Below, one piece after another: positions 8,026 through 16,056 of a stretch of DNA of 21,787 bases (within the stretch, counting starts at the first letter, position 1; every line of letters begins with the position of its first letter). Position numbers and translations under genes: made by a program. The notes under the pieces were generated by a model. That model had not been told where the DNA came from, made no database searches, and saw only the letters and a list, made by a program, of their open reading frames with translations. This stretch comes from RGIG8745 sp045576655 (GTDB taxonomy: Bacteria; Bacteroidota; Bacteroidia; Bacteroidales; Bacteroidaceae), in NCBI GenBank assembly GCA_045576655.1, contig JAZNGW010000020.1, forward strand, positions 1 to 21,787, read 5' to 3'.

Positions 8026-9435
8026 ATGAAGAAGTATTCATTCCTTATCCTATTCCTCTGGACGGTATGCCTGTTGGGATACGCACAAGAGAAACCTAAG
8101 TACGTGTTCTATTTCATAGGCGACGGAATGGGAGTAAACCAGGTGCTTGGCGCAGAAATGTATCAGGCAGAACTGCAAGGCAACATCGGAGTCGTTCCTA
8201 TGCAATTCTCCATGTTCCCCTACGTCACTATGGCAACAACCTTCTCGGCCACTAACGGTGTGACCGACTCGGCAGCTTCGGGAACGGCTCTCGCCACAGG
8301 AAACAAGACAAAGAACGGTGCAATCGGAGTGCTGAAAGACCTTGAAACGCCAGTCAACAGCATCGCCGTATGGGCAAAAGAGGCGGGCCACAAGGTGGGC
8401 ATAGCTACGAGTGTGAGCGTGGACCACGCCACACCTTCAGCATTCTATGCGCATCAGGCAAGCCGTAACAGTTACTACAACATCGGTATAGACCTCTATG
8501 CGGCGGGATTCGACTTCTATGCGGGTTCAGACTTCCTCGAACCCTACATGAAGGACAAGAAGAACCTTTACGAACTGGCGCCAGAGAACGGCTACACCAT
8601 TGCACGAGGATACAAAGACTATCTGAAAAAGAGCAAAAAGGCAGAGAAGATGATTCTTCTCCAGCCTGAGGAGGATTCAAAGATTGACCGCTCAGCCATC
8701 CCTTACGCCATCGACCGCAAGAAAGGAAATCTCACCCTGCAGGAAATAACACGCTCAGCCATCAACTTCCTGAGCAAAGACAATGAAAACGGCTTTTTCC
8801 TCATGGTCGAAGGCGGCAAGATAGACTGGGCATGCCATGCAAACGACGGAGCCACAGTGCTCAACGAAGTGATTGACTTCGACAACGCCGTGAAGGTGGC
8901 CTACGAATTCTACTCTCAGCATCCCGACGAAACACTCATCGTCATCACAGCCGACCACTCTACAGGCGGCATGGCACTCGGCACTGGTGACTACAAACTG
9001 AATCTGCAAGTGCTGAAAAATCAGAAACTGAGCGAGGTGGGATTCACCAAAGTGCTCAACGACCTGCGCAAGAAGACAAAAAACAAGGTGACCTGGGAAA
9101 TGGCAAAGGAAGCCCTGACTGAATATTTCGGATTCTGGAAAGATGTGAAAATAAACGAGCGTACAGAGGAACACCTGAAAAGAGTGTACGAACGCAGTTT
9201 CCAGGGTGAGGCGGCAATGGAAAAGAGCGAATACTCACAGAGCGAACCGCTGGCAGGCGAGGCGAAACGCATAATCAACCGCATAGCGCTACTCGGATGG
9301 ACCAGTGGAGGCCACTCTGCCGGACTCGTTCCGGTATGTGCCATCGGAGCCGGTGCGGAAAACTTCTCTTCACGCACCGACAACGCCGAGCTACCTGCCA
9401 AGATTGCCAAAATAGCAGGATACAAGGGGAAGTAA
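8026..9435 (+). CDS. Secreted alkaline phosphatase (PhoA superfamily)
   Basis: A 469-residue metal-dependent phosphomonoesterase with every expected active-site motif: GDGMG (metal Asp33), TDSAASGTA with nucleophile Ser82, DHATPS (133-138), VEGGKIDWACH (Glu262, Asp267, His271), TADHSTGG (Asp310, His311) and SGGHSAG (His430). This matches the E. coli PhoA set for two zinc ions and one magnesium ion. An N-terminal signal peptide (residues 1-20, ending LGYA before QE) places it in the periplasm or envelope, where it would release phosphate from organic esters. The length is normal. The ATG start is fixed by the signal peptide and by the upstream -7 box. It stands alone between its own promoter and a strong terminator. 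I do not give a symbol because several paralogous phosphatase families exist in Bacteroidetes. Confidence 0.95.
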   Translation: MKKYSFLILFLWTVCLLGYAQEKPKYVFYFIGDGMGVNQVLGAEMYQAELQGNIGVVPMQFSMFPYVTMATTFSATNGVTDSAASGTALATGNKTKNGAIGVLKDLETPVNSIAVWAKEAGHKVGIATSVSVDHATPSAFYAHQASRNSYYNIGIDLYAAGFDFYAGSDFLEPYMKDKKNLYELAPENGYTIARGYKDYLKKSKKAEKMILLQPEEDSKIDRSAIPYAIDRKKGNLTLQEITRSAINFLSKDNENGFFLMVEGGKIDWACHANDGATVLNEVIDFDNAVKVAYEFYSQHPDETLIVITADHSTGGMALGTGDYKLNLQVLKNQKLSEVGFTKVLNDLRKKTKNKVTWEMAKEALTEYFGFWKDVKINERTEEHLKRVYERSFQGEAAMEKSEYSQSEPLAGEAKRIINRIALLGWTSGGHSAGLVPVCAIGAGAENFSSRTDNAELPAKIAKIAGYKGK

Positions 9436-9486
9436 AATGTGAGAAGTAAAAAGTAAGAATTAAAGGCTAAGGCTAAAAGTTAAGGG
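9431..9486 (+). repeat. Degenerate heptamer repeat after the phosphatase stop
   Basis: From the stop codon onward the sequence reads as 7-base units in constant phase: AGTAAAA, TGTGAGA, AGTAAAA, AGTAAGA, ATTAAAG, GCTAAGG, CTAAAAG, TTAAGGG. It resembles the AGTTWAW array found before queG when that is read in its gene's sense. Confidence 0.6.
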
Positions 9487-9518
9487 GTTGTGCCACGCGG
9501 CACAACCCCTCTTTCTTT
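9483..9518 (+). terminator. Strong intrinsic terminator after the phosphatase
   Basis: A perfect 12-bp stem (AGGGGTTGTGCC at 9483-9494 with GGCACAACCCCT at 9499-9510), a 4-base loop ACGC, then CTTTCTTT. The spacing to the phosphatase stop (48 bases) fits termination of its transcript. Confidence 0.85.
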
Positions 9519-9567
9519 AAAAAATCATATAAAATGTAAAAACGGACGGAAAAAGCGATTTTCTTGC

Positions 9568-9575
9568 TATTTTTG
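9568..9575 (+). promoter_or_regulatory. Bacteroidetes -7 box for the DUF4294-like gene
   Basis: TATTTTTG, a perfect TAnnTTTG match. It lies downstream of the 9490 GTG that would give the longest reading frame, so that GTG cannot be the start for a transcript from here. The start is placed at the TTG at 9601, giving a leader of under 20 bases. Confidence 0.55.
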
Positions 9576-9600
9576 CACAGCAAACCAAAACATTACGCAT

Positions 9601-10239
9601 TTGAGAAGGAAGATTCACATATTCTTATTGCTGTGCGCAGTGCTGATGGCTACTGACAATGTAAGAGCCCAGGTGATAGTCGACGAGTCATTTGAAGCGA
9701 CTGGAGCACCTGTAGCAAGCCACCGCATTGGTTATGCAGGAATGGTAGAGTTTGAAGGCGAAATGATTCCGTGGTTTGTGCTCGACGATGTGTATTGCTT
9801 CAACAAGCTGGAAGTGAAAAGCACCCGCAAACTGAAGAAATACTACAAGATGGTCAACAACATCAAGAAGGTGTACCCCATAGCCGTCGACATAAAGAAA
9901 ACTATCGACAAGACCATTGCCCACATGGATTCACTGCCCGACAAGAAGGCGAAGGATGAATATCTGAAACAGGCTGAAAAGGACCTGAAGAAGGAATACA
10001 CGCCAAGACTGAAGAAACTGACATTCTCGCAGGGCAAACTGCTCATCAAACTCGTTGACCGACAGTGTAACCACACTTCCTACGAGCTCATAAAAATGTA
10101 CATGGGAGGATTCAAGGCTGGATTCTACAATATGTTTGCATCACTCTTCGGAGCCAGCCTGAAGAAAGAGTACGACCCGGATGTCGACGACAGACTGACA
10201 GAGCGGTGCATCCTACTCATCGAGTCCGGACAAATGTGA
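9601..10239 (+). CDS. DUF4294-like secreted protein
   Basis: A 212-residue protein from a TTG start. It begins MRRKIHIFLLLCAVLMATDN and then VRAQ, a good signal peptide cut after about residue 23. The mature part opens with a beta-rich segment (GEMIPWFVLDDVYCFNKLEV) and continues as a long charged helical region rich in Lys/Asp/Glu (about residues 60-140). It ends with a compact hydrophobic segment, TSYELIKMYMGGFKAGFYNM. This layout matches the DUF4294 family, widespread in Bacteroidetes and of unknown function. A longer frame from a GTG at 9490 exists, but it starts inside the upstream terminator hairpin and would bury the signal peptide. The last 27 bases overlap the end of queG on the other strand. 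Confidence 0.75.
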   Translation: MRRKIHIFLLLCAVLMATDNVRAQVIVDESFEATGAPVASHRIGYAGMVEFEGEMIPWFVLDDVYCFNKLEVKSTRKLKKYYKMVNNIKKVYPIAVDIKKTIDKTIAHMDSLPDKKAKDEYLKQAEKDLKKEYTPRLKKLTFSQGKLLIKLVDRQCNHTSYELIKMYMGGFKAGFYNMFASLFGASLKKEYDPDVDDRLTERCILLIESGQM

Positions 10240-11154
10240 TACATTACGCATCAGACCATCATATTTAGCCCTCTTCACGGCAGAGCCCTTGAAGAGGGTT
10301 CTGTATTTCTCCACACTGAGACTGTGCCAATCAGAAGGACGCATACTCATAAACTCAGCGTTCGGACGAAAATCTTCCACCTGAGTAGGAACAGCGTTAC
10401 TATTATGCGGACAAACCCTCTGGCATCTGTCGCAACCATAAACATACGGACTGAGTTTTGACGCAAACTCGGCAGGAATGTCACCGCGATTCTCAATAGT
10501 CAGATAAGACAGACAGCGCCGTGAATCAAGGCAAGAGGCTGAACGAAGCGCCCCTGTAGGGCAAGCGTCAAGACAGCGAGTGCAGTTGCCGCAACGTGAT
10601 TCCATAGGCACATCATAGCCAAGTTCTGCCGTGACAACTATCTCACCCAAGAAAAAGTAACTCCCCGCACCTGGGATAATAAGGTTGCAGTTCTTGCCTA
10701 TCCACCCCACTCCACTCTTCCATGCCCAATAGCGGTCAAGAATAGGCACTGTGTCGCAACAAATCTTGCACTCAAGACTGCCCCCAACAATGCCAGCAAC
10801 CTTTACAGAAAGTTCCTGAAGCATCCTGCGCATCACATCATGATAATCCTTGCCATAGGCATAATAGGCAAACTGATACTGATTATCCCCCAACAAATGC
10901 TCAGGATAATAGTTGAGAGCAACAGAAATCACGCTCTTCGCTCCAGGCAGCAACAGGCGTGGGTCAAGCCTCTTGTCCAGGTTGCCGCGCATATAGTCCA
11001 TCGAAGCGCAACGACCGCTCTCAATCCACGACTTGTAAGCCTCTGCCACACCCGCATCTACAGCTTCAGCCTTAGCCACACCACAAGCAGAAAAGCCGAG
11101 GCGCAACGCTTCGGCTTTTATACGACTGGTTATATGCGAGAGAGATTCCAACAA
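10213..11154 (-). CDS. queG: Epoxyqueuosine reductase QueG
   Basis: A 313-residue enzyme performing the last step of queuosine synthesis, reducing epoxyqueuosine to queuosine in tRNA, with cobalamin and two [4Fe-4S] clusters in the cytoplasm. The ferredoxin-like cluster motif CGNCTRCLDACPTGAL (188-203) and the later cysteines C208, C214, C241, C244 and C248 (YGCDRCQRVCPHN) are all present. So is the conserved DTVPILDRYWAWKSGVGWIG block (134-153), with the likely catalytic Asp134. The start must be TTG at 11154 (or the next codon, also TTG): an in-frame stop lies at 11164-11166 and the first ATG is about 50 residues in, inside conserved sequence. The C-terminal HEAT-like extension of longer QueG proteins is absent, which is common. 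It is probably translated from the same transcript as the deacetylase, 53 bases upstream. Confidence 0.95.
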   Translation of the reverse strand: MLESLSHITSRIKAEALRLGFSACGVAKAEAVDAGVAEAYKSWIESGRCASMDYMRGNLDKRLDPRLLLPGAKSVISVALNYYPEHLLGDNQYQFAYYAYGKDYHDVMRRMLQELSVKVAGIVGGSLECKICCDTVPILDRYWAWKSGVGWIGKNCNLIIPGAGSYFFLGEIVVTAELGYDVPMESRCGNCTRCLDACPTGALRSASCLDSRRCLSYLTIENRGDIPAEFASKLSPYVYGCDRCQRVCPHNSNAVPTQVEDFRPNAEFMSMRPSDWHSLSVEKYRTLFKGSAVKRAKYDGLMRNVSHLSGLDE

Positions 11155-11207
11155 AACTCTAAACTATAAGCCTTAAACTATTAACTATTAACTTTAAACT
11201 ATAAACT
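11152..11207 (-). repeat. Heptamer array filling the deacetylase-queG gap
   Basis: Read on the minus strand, eight 7-base units in constant phase run from the base after the deacetylase stop codon to the queG start codon: AGTTTAT, AGTTTAA, AGTTAAT, AGTTAAT, AGTTTAA, GGCTTAT, AGTTTAG, AGTTTTG. The TTG of the last unit is the queG start codon. Confidence 0.85.
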
Positions 11208-11849
11208 TTATTTCAAATGCCGGCTCTTCTGCTGGTTCTCGTCGAATATCTTAAACTCATAGCCTTGCTCCTTCAACCACTCAATGGAGCGCGGCAGGGC
11301 CGTCTTTAGTTTGTCTATGCTCTTCAACGAGTCGTGAAAGGTGATGATCGAACCATTTCGAGTGTATCGCTTCACATTCTCAAACACCTCGTCGGCCGTG
11401 AGGCGGCAGGAATAGTCGCGAGTAACAAGGTCCCACATTATGACTGTGTAGTGGCGGCGCAAGCGGATGTACTGGCTGTTCTTCATCCAGCCCCGAGGCG
11501 GACGGAACAGGTTTGACTTAATGAGTTTGGCCGCCTTGTTAGCGTTCCACAGGTACTCCTTACTCGGACAAAACAGTCCGCCTATGTGGTTGTAAGTGTG
11601 GTTGCCCAACCGGTGGCCTTTCGACCTGATGAGTTCGAGCAGTTCGGGGTACTTGTTCACGTTGTCGCCCACCATGAAGAACGTAGCCTTCACTCCGTAA
11701 CGCTCCAGCGTTTCAACTATCCAAGGAGTGGCTTCCGGGATGGGACCGTCGTCGAAGGTCAGATAAACAGCCTTCTCCTCATGATTCATCCTCCAGATGG
11801 CACTCGGATAGAGCCATCTGAGCCACTTGCTTGGTTGTTCTATAAACAT
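11208..11849 (-). CDS. Polysaccharide deacetylase (NodB domain, CE4)
   Basis: A 213-residue protein of the carbohydrate esterase 4 family, which removes N-acetyl groups from chitin-like or peptidoglycan glycans with one divalent metal. The motifs are complete: TFDDGP with Asp33 and Asp34, the metal histidines in HTYNH (84 and 88), RPPRG (116-120), WDLVTRDY (139-146) and the late FHDS with His172. The first 30 residues are an amphipathic stretch (KWLRWLYPSAIWRM) rather than a cleavable signal peptide, so the protein may sit at the membrane. It starts only 14 bases after the DUF2723 gene's stop, which strongly suggests an operon. The substrate cannot be read from the sequence; peptidoglycan or a surface glycan is the natural guess. 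Confidence 0.9.
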   Translation of the reverse strand: MFIEQPSKWLRWLYPSAIWRMNHEEKAVYLTFDDGPIPEATPWIVETLERYGVKATFFMVGDNVNKYPELLELIRSKGHRLGNHTYNHIGGLFCPSKEYLWNANKAAKLIKSNLFRPPRGWMKNSQYIRLRRHYTVIMWDLVTRDYSCRLTADEVFENVKRYTRNGSIITFHDSLKSIDKLKTALPRSIEWLKEQGYEFKIFDENQQKSRHLK

Positions 11850-11863
11850 TGCGCACTACAATA

Positions 11864-14800
11864 TTAGTTAAGACTCATATTCATGCCCTGCGACTTGATG
11901 TAGTACTCCTTATAGAACGAATTGAGGAGTTTCTCACATTCTTCCGAAGCACCTCCGTATTCTTTCTTCTTCGCCTCATCGTTTGTCAAATCCACCATTC
12001 CTGAATAGATTTCGCCGAGGATGCTAAGCACACTCAGTTCATGACGGTAACTGTCGCTATTGATTACTGAAGCAAAACGCCTTCCTTCAAGACTGAGGTA
12101 CCAACGGTTATACTCCTCTGAAACCTTCTTGAGCTGCTTCAAGATGGTATCAGCCTTTTCAAGCTGTCCGCACACGATATATGCCTGTGCCATATCTACC
12201 GAGCCCGAACCTGAGTCGTGAGGCACGTTGTATGACGGAATTTCTGCCTCACACTTATCAAGAGCCTTCAGCGCCTTGTCGTACTTACCTTCCTCAACAA
12301 GGGCGTTGATGAGCGATGAGAACCAACGGCGATGAGTGTGACACATACGCATAGTTGTTTCATCCAAATACAGACCTTCCTGCTTCAAGTTGCCGTAAGC
12401 GTACTTGTTCATCATGTTGTCGTACATCTTTTCAGAGTCGATGAAGTGGCGAACCATAGCCCTGTTATCCTCGATAGTGAACGGAGTGATGCGGTAGGCA
12501 ATACCTTCCTGGACAAAATGGCGGTAGAGCGAACCGTAGTTGCTTGTGCCCACAGTAGTTGACATGTAAACAGGACGCTCAAAGTTATTGTTAGCAATAA
12601 TTTCGAGCATCATGAGTTCGCTCTTAGATATGTCTGCACGATTAGCAAGGCTTATATCCATACGGTCAGGTATAGAGTCGCCTGGGATAATCATGCCCGA
12701 CTTGCGCACGTTATCCTTATTGACAGTTACATAAAGCACGTCAGTAGGTATGCAAGTAGGCAGCATATCCCTAACTATCTTAACAAACTGAGCATGTTTA
12801 GCCTCAAACTCAGGCGAGAACGGTTCCTTGAGCACAAAATGCTTTATTACGGTTGAGTACTCATATGGCTTGCCCTGCCAAAGGTCATTATAGAGCGCTG
12901 AATCTTCCTCGCAAAGAACATCGATAAGGTCCTTAGCCTTCAGATCGCCGATACCTGTAGATATACTAGGGTTCACATCTATCATCTCATTCTTGCCTGT
13001 GGTGTACTGCCAGCGCTTCCAACTTATCGGGAGTTTTGTACTACCGTAAGCAGGACGCTTCATCTGGTCTATATACCAGTCAGTCTGCAAGTACGACAGG
13101 TTGCACACACGCACATCTGTACGCTTGCCTTCAGTGTCCTCATTGTACCAGAGAGGGAAGGTATCATTATCACCACAAGTGAAGATAATACCATCTTCAG
13201 GCACTGTCTCAAGATAGTTAAGTCCGAAGTCGCGACAAACGTATCGGTCGCTACGGTCGTGATCGTCCCAAGTCTGCCCCACCATCTGAAGAGGTACTGC
13301 CACTGCAGGCACTGCGGCTATAACAGCTGCAATTATTGCGCCGCCACGCTTTGACGACAAGAACTTGCTCAAATAGTCGTAGATGGCTGTGACACCCAAT
13401 CCGCACCACATAGCGAAGGCATAGAACGATCCAGCATAAGCATAGTCACGCTCACGAGGCTGACCAGGAGTTTGGTTCAGATAGATGACGATGGCTATAC
13501 CTGTCATGAAGAACAAGAAGAATACCACCCAGAACTGCTGTATGCTCTTCTTGTCTCTGAACGCCTGCCAGAAGAATCCGAGCAGACCAAGCAACAAAGG
13601 CAAACAGTAAAACACGTTGCGCCCCTTGTTTTCCCTAAGGTCAGACGGCAAATTGCTCAAGTCTGTGCCATAGATAGCGTTGTCGATAAAGTCTATACCA
13701 GTTATCCAGTTACCCTTCTCAAGTTCACCATTACCCTGAAGATCGTTCTGACGACCGGCAAAGTTCCACATGAAGTAACGCCAGTACATGAAGTTCATCT
13801 GATAAGAAAAGAAGAAACGCAAGTTCTCCGAATAGTTAGGTATATCCACATACTGCGACGGCTGTCCAGGTATGTTATACTGCACGCTGTGAGTCTTTAT
13901 ATTGCCCAACCAGCTTCTGTACCTGCCCTCATCTTTCTTGCTGTATATACGAGGAAACAGCATAGTCTGGTTAGAAGGATATACATAGTCAATCTTTTCA
14001 TGCACAACGATATATTCGTCCTTCTCCTCAGCCGAAGTCTTGTCCTTGCGCTGATACACAGGAGCACCCTTAGCAATGTTATACTTCAGGTTCTTGCCGT
14101 CGTCAATGATTTCAGGCTCCGAAGCATAAGTCTCGCCCATAAAGAGAGGACGGTCGCCATACTGCTCACGGCTCAGATATTCACCTAAAGTAAAGATATC
14201 CTCAGGCGAGTTCTGATCCATAGGAGGGTTGGCAGTAGAACGAATCACAATCACAGCATACGAAGCGTAACCCACAGTGATGAGAGTCATGCAGAGCAGA
14301 GAAGTATTGAGCAGTCGCGAAGTGATTTTCTTGTTATTAAAGAGAAGCACCGCAAGAACAACAAGCACCACCAATCCTATGATAACACTGAAAGTGCCGT
14401 GACCATAGAAAGGCACACCGAGCAAAGCAACGCTCGAAAGGAACGAAACGTTCATGCGAGTCTTGCTTACAGCCTTAGTGCTCTCAAAGAGCGCCCAGAC
14501 AAGCGATGCAACCAACAAACCGAGGTATACATAAAGACCGGAATTATAAGCCATACCCAAGCCGTTGACAAACATAAGCTCAAACCATCCGCCCACCTTC
14601 ACAATGCCCGGAACAATACCGTAGAGCACAGCAGCAACAAGCACCACCGACACACCAAGAGCCATGAGCGAACCCTTCAAGTCAGGATTCTTGCACTTCT
14701 TGTAGTAGAACACAAGCACGATGGCAGGGATACAAAGCAAGTTCAACAAGTGTACACCGATTGACAAACCCACCAAGTAAGCAATCAGCACCAGCCAGCG

Positions 14801-15325
14801 GTCGCTGCCAGCCTCGTCAGCATGATTCTCCCACTTCAGGATAAGCCAGAACACAAGCGCAGTGATGAAAGAAGAGAAAGCGTAGACCTCACCCTCCACA
14901 GCACTAAACCAAAACGTGTCGCTCCAAGTGTAAATCAAAGCACCAGCCACACCACTCGCCATGATGGCAATAGTCTTACTCAACGAAACCGACTGAGCGT
15001 CATCCCTCACGATAAGCTTCTTTGCCAAATGAGTGATACTCCAAAAAAGGAACAGAATACACCCTGCCGAAAGCAGCGCATTCATTATGTTAATCATCAT
15101 TGCCACCTCAGAAGCATCGCTCGCAAACTGAGCAAACAAGTTGCCAAACAGCATAAAGAAAGGCGCTCCAGGCGGATGCCCCACCTCAAGCTTCGCTGCA
15201 GTAGTGATAAATTCCGGGCAATCCCAGAAACTTGCCGTAGGCTCTATTGTCATGCAATAGGTGAAAGCGGCAATTGCAAAAACGAACCAACCAGTAAGGT
15301 TGTTCACAATTTTGTAATTCTTCAT
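11864..15325 (-). CDS. DUF2723 family multi-spanning GT-C-like membrane protein
   Basis: An 1153-residue protein. The N-terminal two thirds carry many hydrophobic segments. The first is followed by the signature of the DUF2723 family: SFWDCPEFI (32-40) and GHPPGAPFF (49-57). This is the arrangement of GT-C glycosyltransferases such as protein O-mannosyltransferases, where acidic residues in the first external loop (here Asp35 and Glu38) are catalytic. A large soluble part starts near residue 690 (after LQMVGQTWDDHDRSDRY). It contains CGDNDTFPLWY and ends in helical, TPR-like repeats. The family is nearly universal in Bacteroidetes; a lipid-linked sugar donor and protein or glycan acceptor are inferred. 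The length is normal. It leads an operon with the deacetylase and possibly queG, so it probably modifies envelope glycans or glycoproteins. Confidence 0.92.
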   Translation of the reverse strand: MKNYKIVNNLTGWFVFAIAAFTYCMTIEPTASFWDCPEFITTAAKLEVGHPPGAPFFMLFGNLFAQFASDASEVAMMINIMNALLSAGCILFLFWSITHLAKKLIVRDDAQSVSLSKTIAIMASGVAGALIYTWSDTFWFSAVEGEVYAFSSFITALVFWLILKWENHADEAGSDRWLVLIAYLVGLSIGVHLLNLLCIPAIVLVFYYKKCKNPDLKGSLMALGVSVVLVAAVLYGIVPGIVKVGGWFELMFVNGLGMAYNSGLYVYLGLLVASLVWALFESTKAVSKTRMNVSFLSSVALLGVPFYGHGTFSVIIGLVVLVVLAVLLFNNKKITSRLLNTSLLCMTLITVGYASYAVIVIRSTANPPMDQNSPEDIFTLGEYLSREQYGDRPLFMGETYASEPEIIDDGKNLKYNIAKGAPVYQRKDKTSAEEKDEYIVVHEKIDYVYPSNQTMLFPRIYSKKDEGRYRSWLGNIKTHSVQYNIPGQPSQYVDIPNYSENLRFFFSYQMNFMYWRYFMWNFAGRQNDLQGNGELEKGNWITGIDFIDNAIYGTDLSNLPSDLRENKGRNVFYCLPLLLGLLGFFWQAFRDKKSIQQFWVVFFLFFMTGIAIVIYLNQTPGQPRERDYAYAGSFYAFAMWCGLGVTAIYDYLSKFLSSKRGGAIIAAVIAAVPAVAVPLQMVGQTWDDHDRSDRYVCRDFGLNYLETVPEDGIIFTCGDNDTFPLWYNEDTEGKRTDVRVCNLSYLQTDWYIDQMKRPAYGSTKLPISWKRWQYTTGKNEMIDVNPSISTGIGDLKAKDLIDVLCEEDSALYNDLWQGKPYEYSTVIKHFVLKEPFSPEFEAKHAQFVKIVRDMLPTCIPTDVLYVTVNKDNVRKSGMIIPGDSIPDRMDISLANRADISKSELMMLEIIANNNFERPVYMSTTVGTSNYGSLYRHFVQEGIAYRITPFTIEDNRAMVRHFIDSEKMYDNMMNKYAYGNLKQEGLYLDETTMRMCHTHRRWFSSLINALVEEGKYDKALKALDKCEAEIPSYNVPHDSGSGSVDMAQAYIVCGQLEKADTILKQLKKVSEEYNRWYLSLEGRRFASVINSDSYRHELSVLSILGEIYSGMVDLTNDEAKKKEYGGASEECEKLLNSFYKEYYIKSQGMNMSLN

Positions 15326-15341
15326 TCCTTATATATGTAAA

Positions 15342-15357
15342 TTTGATAAAAATCAAA
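15342..15357. repeat. Inverted repeat in the DUF2723 leader (near start codon)
   Basis: TTTGAT and ATCAAA separated by four A residues. It lies 17 bases before the start codon, within the predicted leader. A 6-bp AT-rich stem is weak and could be chance. Confidence 0.4.
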
Positions 15358-15366
15358 CGCATATAT

Positions 15367-15384
15367 ATTCCAACACACTGGAAT
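15367..15384. repeat. Inverted repeat in the DUF2723 leader (near promoter)
   Basis: ATTCCA and TGGAAT separated by ACACAC, immediately downstream of the predicted transcription start. It could be an operator half-site pair or a 6-bp RNA hairpin. Confidence 0.45.
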
Positions 15385-15400
15385 ACACTTGTTCAACTTG

Positions 15401-15408
15401 CAAAGATA
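15401..15408 (-). promoter_or_regulatory. Bacteroidetes -7 box for the DUF2723 operon
   Basis: TATCTTTG on the minus strand, a perfect TAnnTTTG, 75 bases before the ATG. The nearest useful TTTG upstream is 26 bases away, so the -33 element is unclear. Confidence 0.6.
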
Positions 15409-15680
15409 CAAAAGTTTTCCGTTTACCTCCGTATCAAACAAAACCTTTAACCTCAAAAGATGTTAAGAAATCATACCATACTTCATTACCGCCGCAAAGA
15501 TACCATTTCAAACCACCCATCTCCAAACATACATACCTATATATATACACCTATGCAGGAGAATAATATTCTTGCACAAAAACATGAACGGGAACCGTGT
15601 AACGCTGAGGGTTAAGGGTTTGACGTTGAGGGGTTGCGTAGGGACGAAACCGTTAACGTTATCGTTCCCGTTATCGTCGT

Positions 15681-15709
15681 AGGGCAGACCACCGTGTCTG
15701 CCCTTTTTT
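15681..15709 (+). terminator. Terminator-like hairpin AGGGCAGAC / GTCTGCCCT
   Basis: A 9-bp perfect stem (15681-15689 with 15696-15704), a 6-base loop and a T run. No plus-strand gene precedes it, so it is more likely part of a dispersed repeat than a functional terminator. Confidence 0.45.
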
Positions 15710-15762
15710 GTGGTTCAGAATGCAGGGACTGGGCGTGCCTTGTCCGAAGAATTTAGACCACA

Positions 15763-15815
15763 GATTTCTCAGATTATAAGGATTTTAATCTGTGTAGATT
15801 TGTGTAATCTGTAGT
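15763..15815. repeat. AATCTGTGTA-type dispersed repeat
   Basis: The stretch contains the variants CAGATTATAAGG, AATCTGTGTAGA and GTGTAATCTGTAG, with the ATCTGT core recurring. This kind of sequence is commonly found between genes in many unrelated bacteria. The boundaries are approximate. Confidence 0.5.
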
Positions 15816-15829
15816 TTTGTATCATATTC

Positions 15830-15848
15830 GGGCGGGCAGACCCCGCCC
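15830..15848. repeat. GC-rich hairpin GGGCGGG / CCCGCCC
   Basis: A perfect 7-bp GC stem with a 5-base loop CAGAC. It stands out from the AT-rich flanks and shares the GGGCAGAC word with the hairpin at 15681. Confidence 0.5.
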
Positions 15849-15873
15849 CTACACAACTACAGATTGCCCCCTT

Positions 15874-15982
15874 GTCATCCTGATGAGCGAAGCGAAGAAG
15901 GATCTCAAATAATCGTCGTAGGGTGCCCGAAAACATACAGCAAGGTCATCCTTAGAGATTCTTCGCTAACGCTCAGAATGAC
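15874..15982. repeat. Imperfect inverted-repeat element (GAGCGAAGCGAAG type)
   Basis: The left arm 15874-15906 begins GTCATCCTGATGAGCGAAGC. The right arm 15955-15982, read in reverse complement, begins GTCATTCTGAGCGTTAGCGA. The arms align with a few substitutions and two small gaps, around a 48-base centre. Such GAGCGAAGCGAAG repeats occur between genes across many bacterial phyla. There is no coding capacity, so it is a MITE-like or REP-like unit. Confidence 0.6.
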
Positions 15983-16011
15983 TGGTTCGGGAAATGTGGG
16001 GAACAGTAACG

Positions 16012-16039
16012 AAAAAAAGGGCACCCATAAAGGATGCCC
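16012..16039 (-). terminator. Intrinsic terminator of the C25 protease operon
   Basis: On the minus strand an 8-bp stem (GGGCATCC with GGGTGCCC, one G-U pair), a 5-base loop and then seven T residues. It lies 52 bases after the last stop codon of the operon. A second, GC-rich hairpin (16057-16075) sits between stop codon and terminator. Confidence 0.75.
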
Positions 16040-16056
16040 ATACAAGCTTATAAATT

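Noticed and set aside
9490..9600. N-terminal extension of the DUF4294-like gene from a GTG
   Set aside because: It begins inside the phosphatase terminator stem, precedes the gene's own -7 box and would bury a good signal peptide.
13472..14188. 238-codon plus-strand frame opposite the DUF2723 gene
   Set aside because: Antisense shadow of a gene with strong family signatures; its sequence is low in conserved features.
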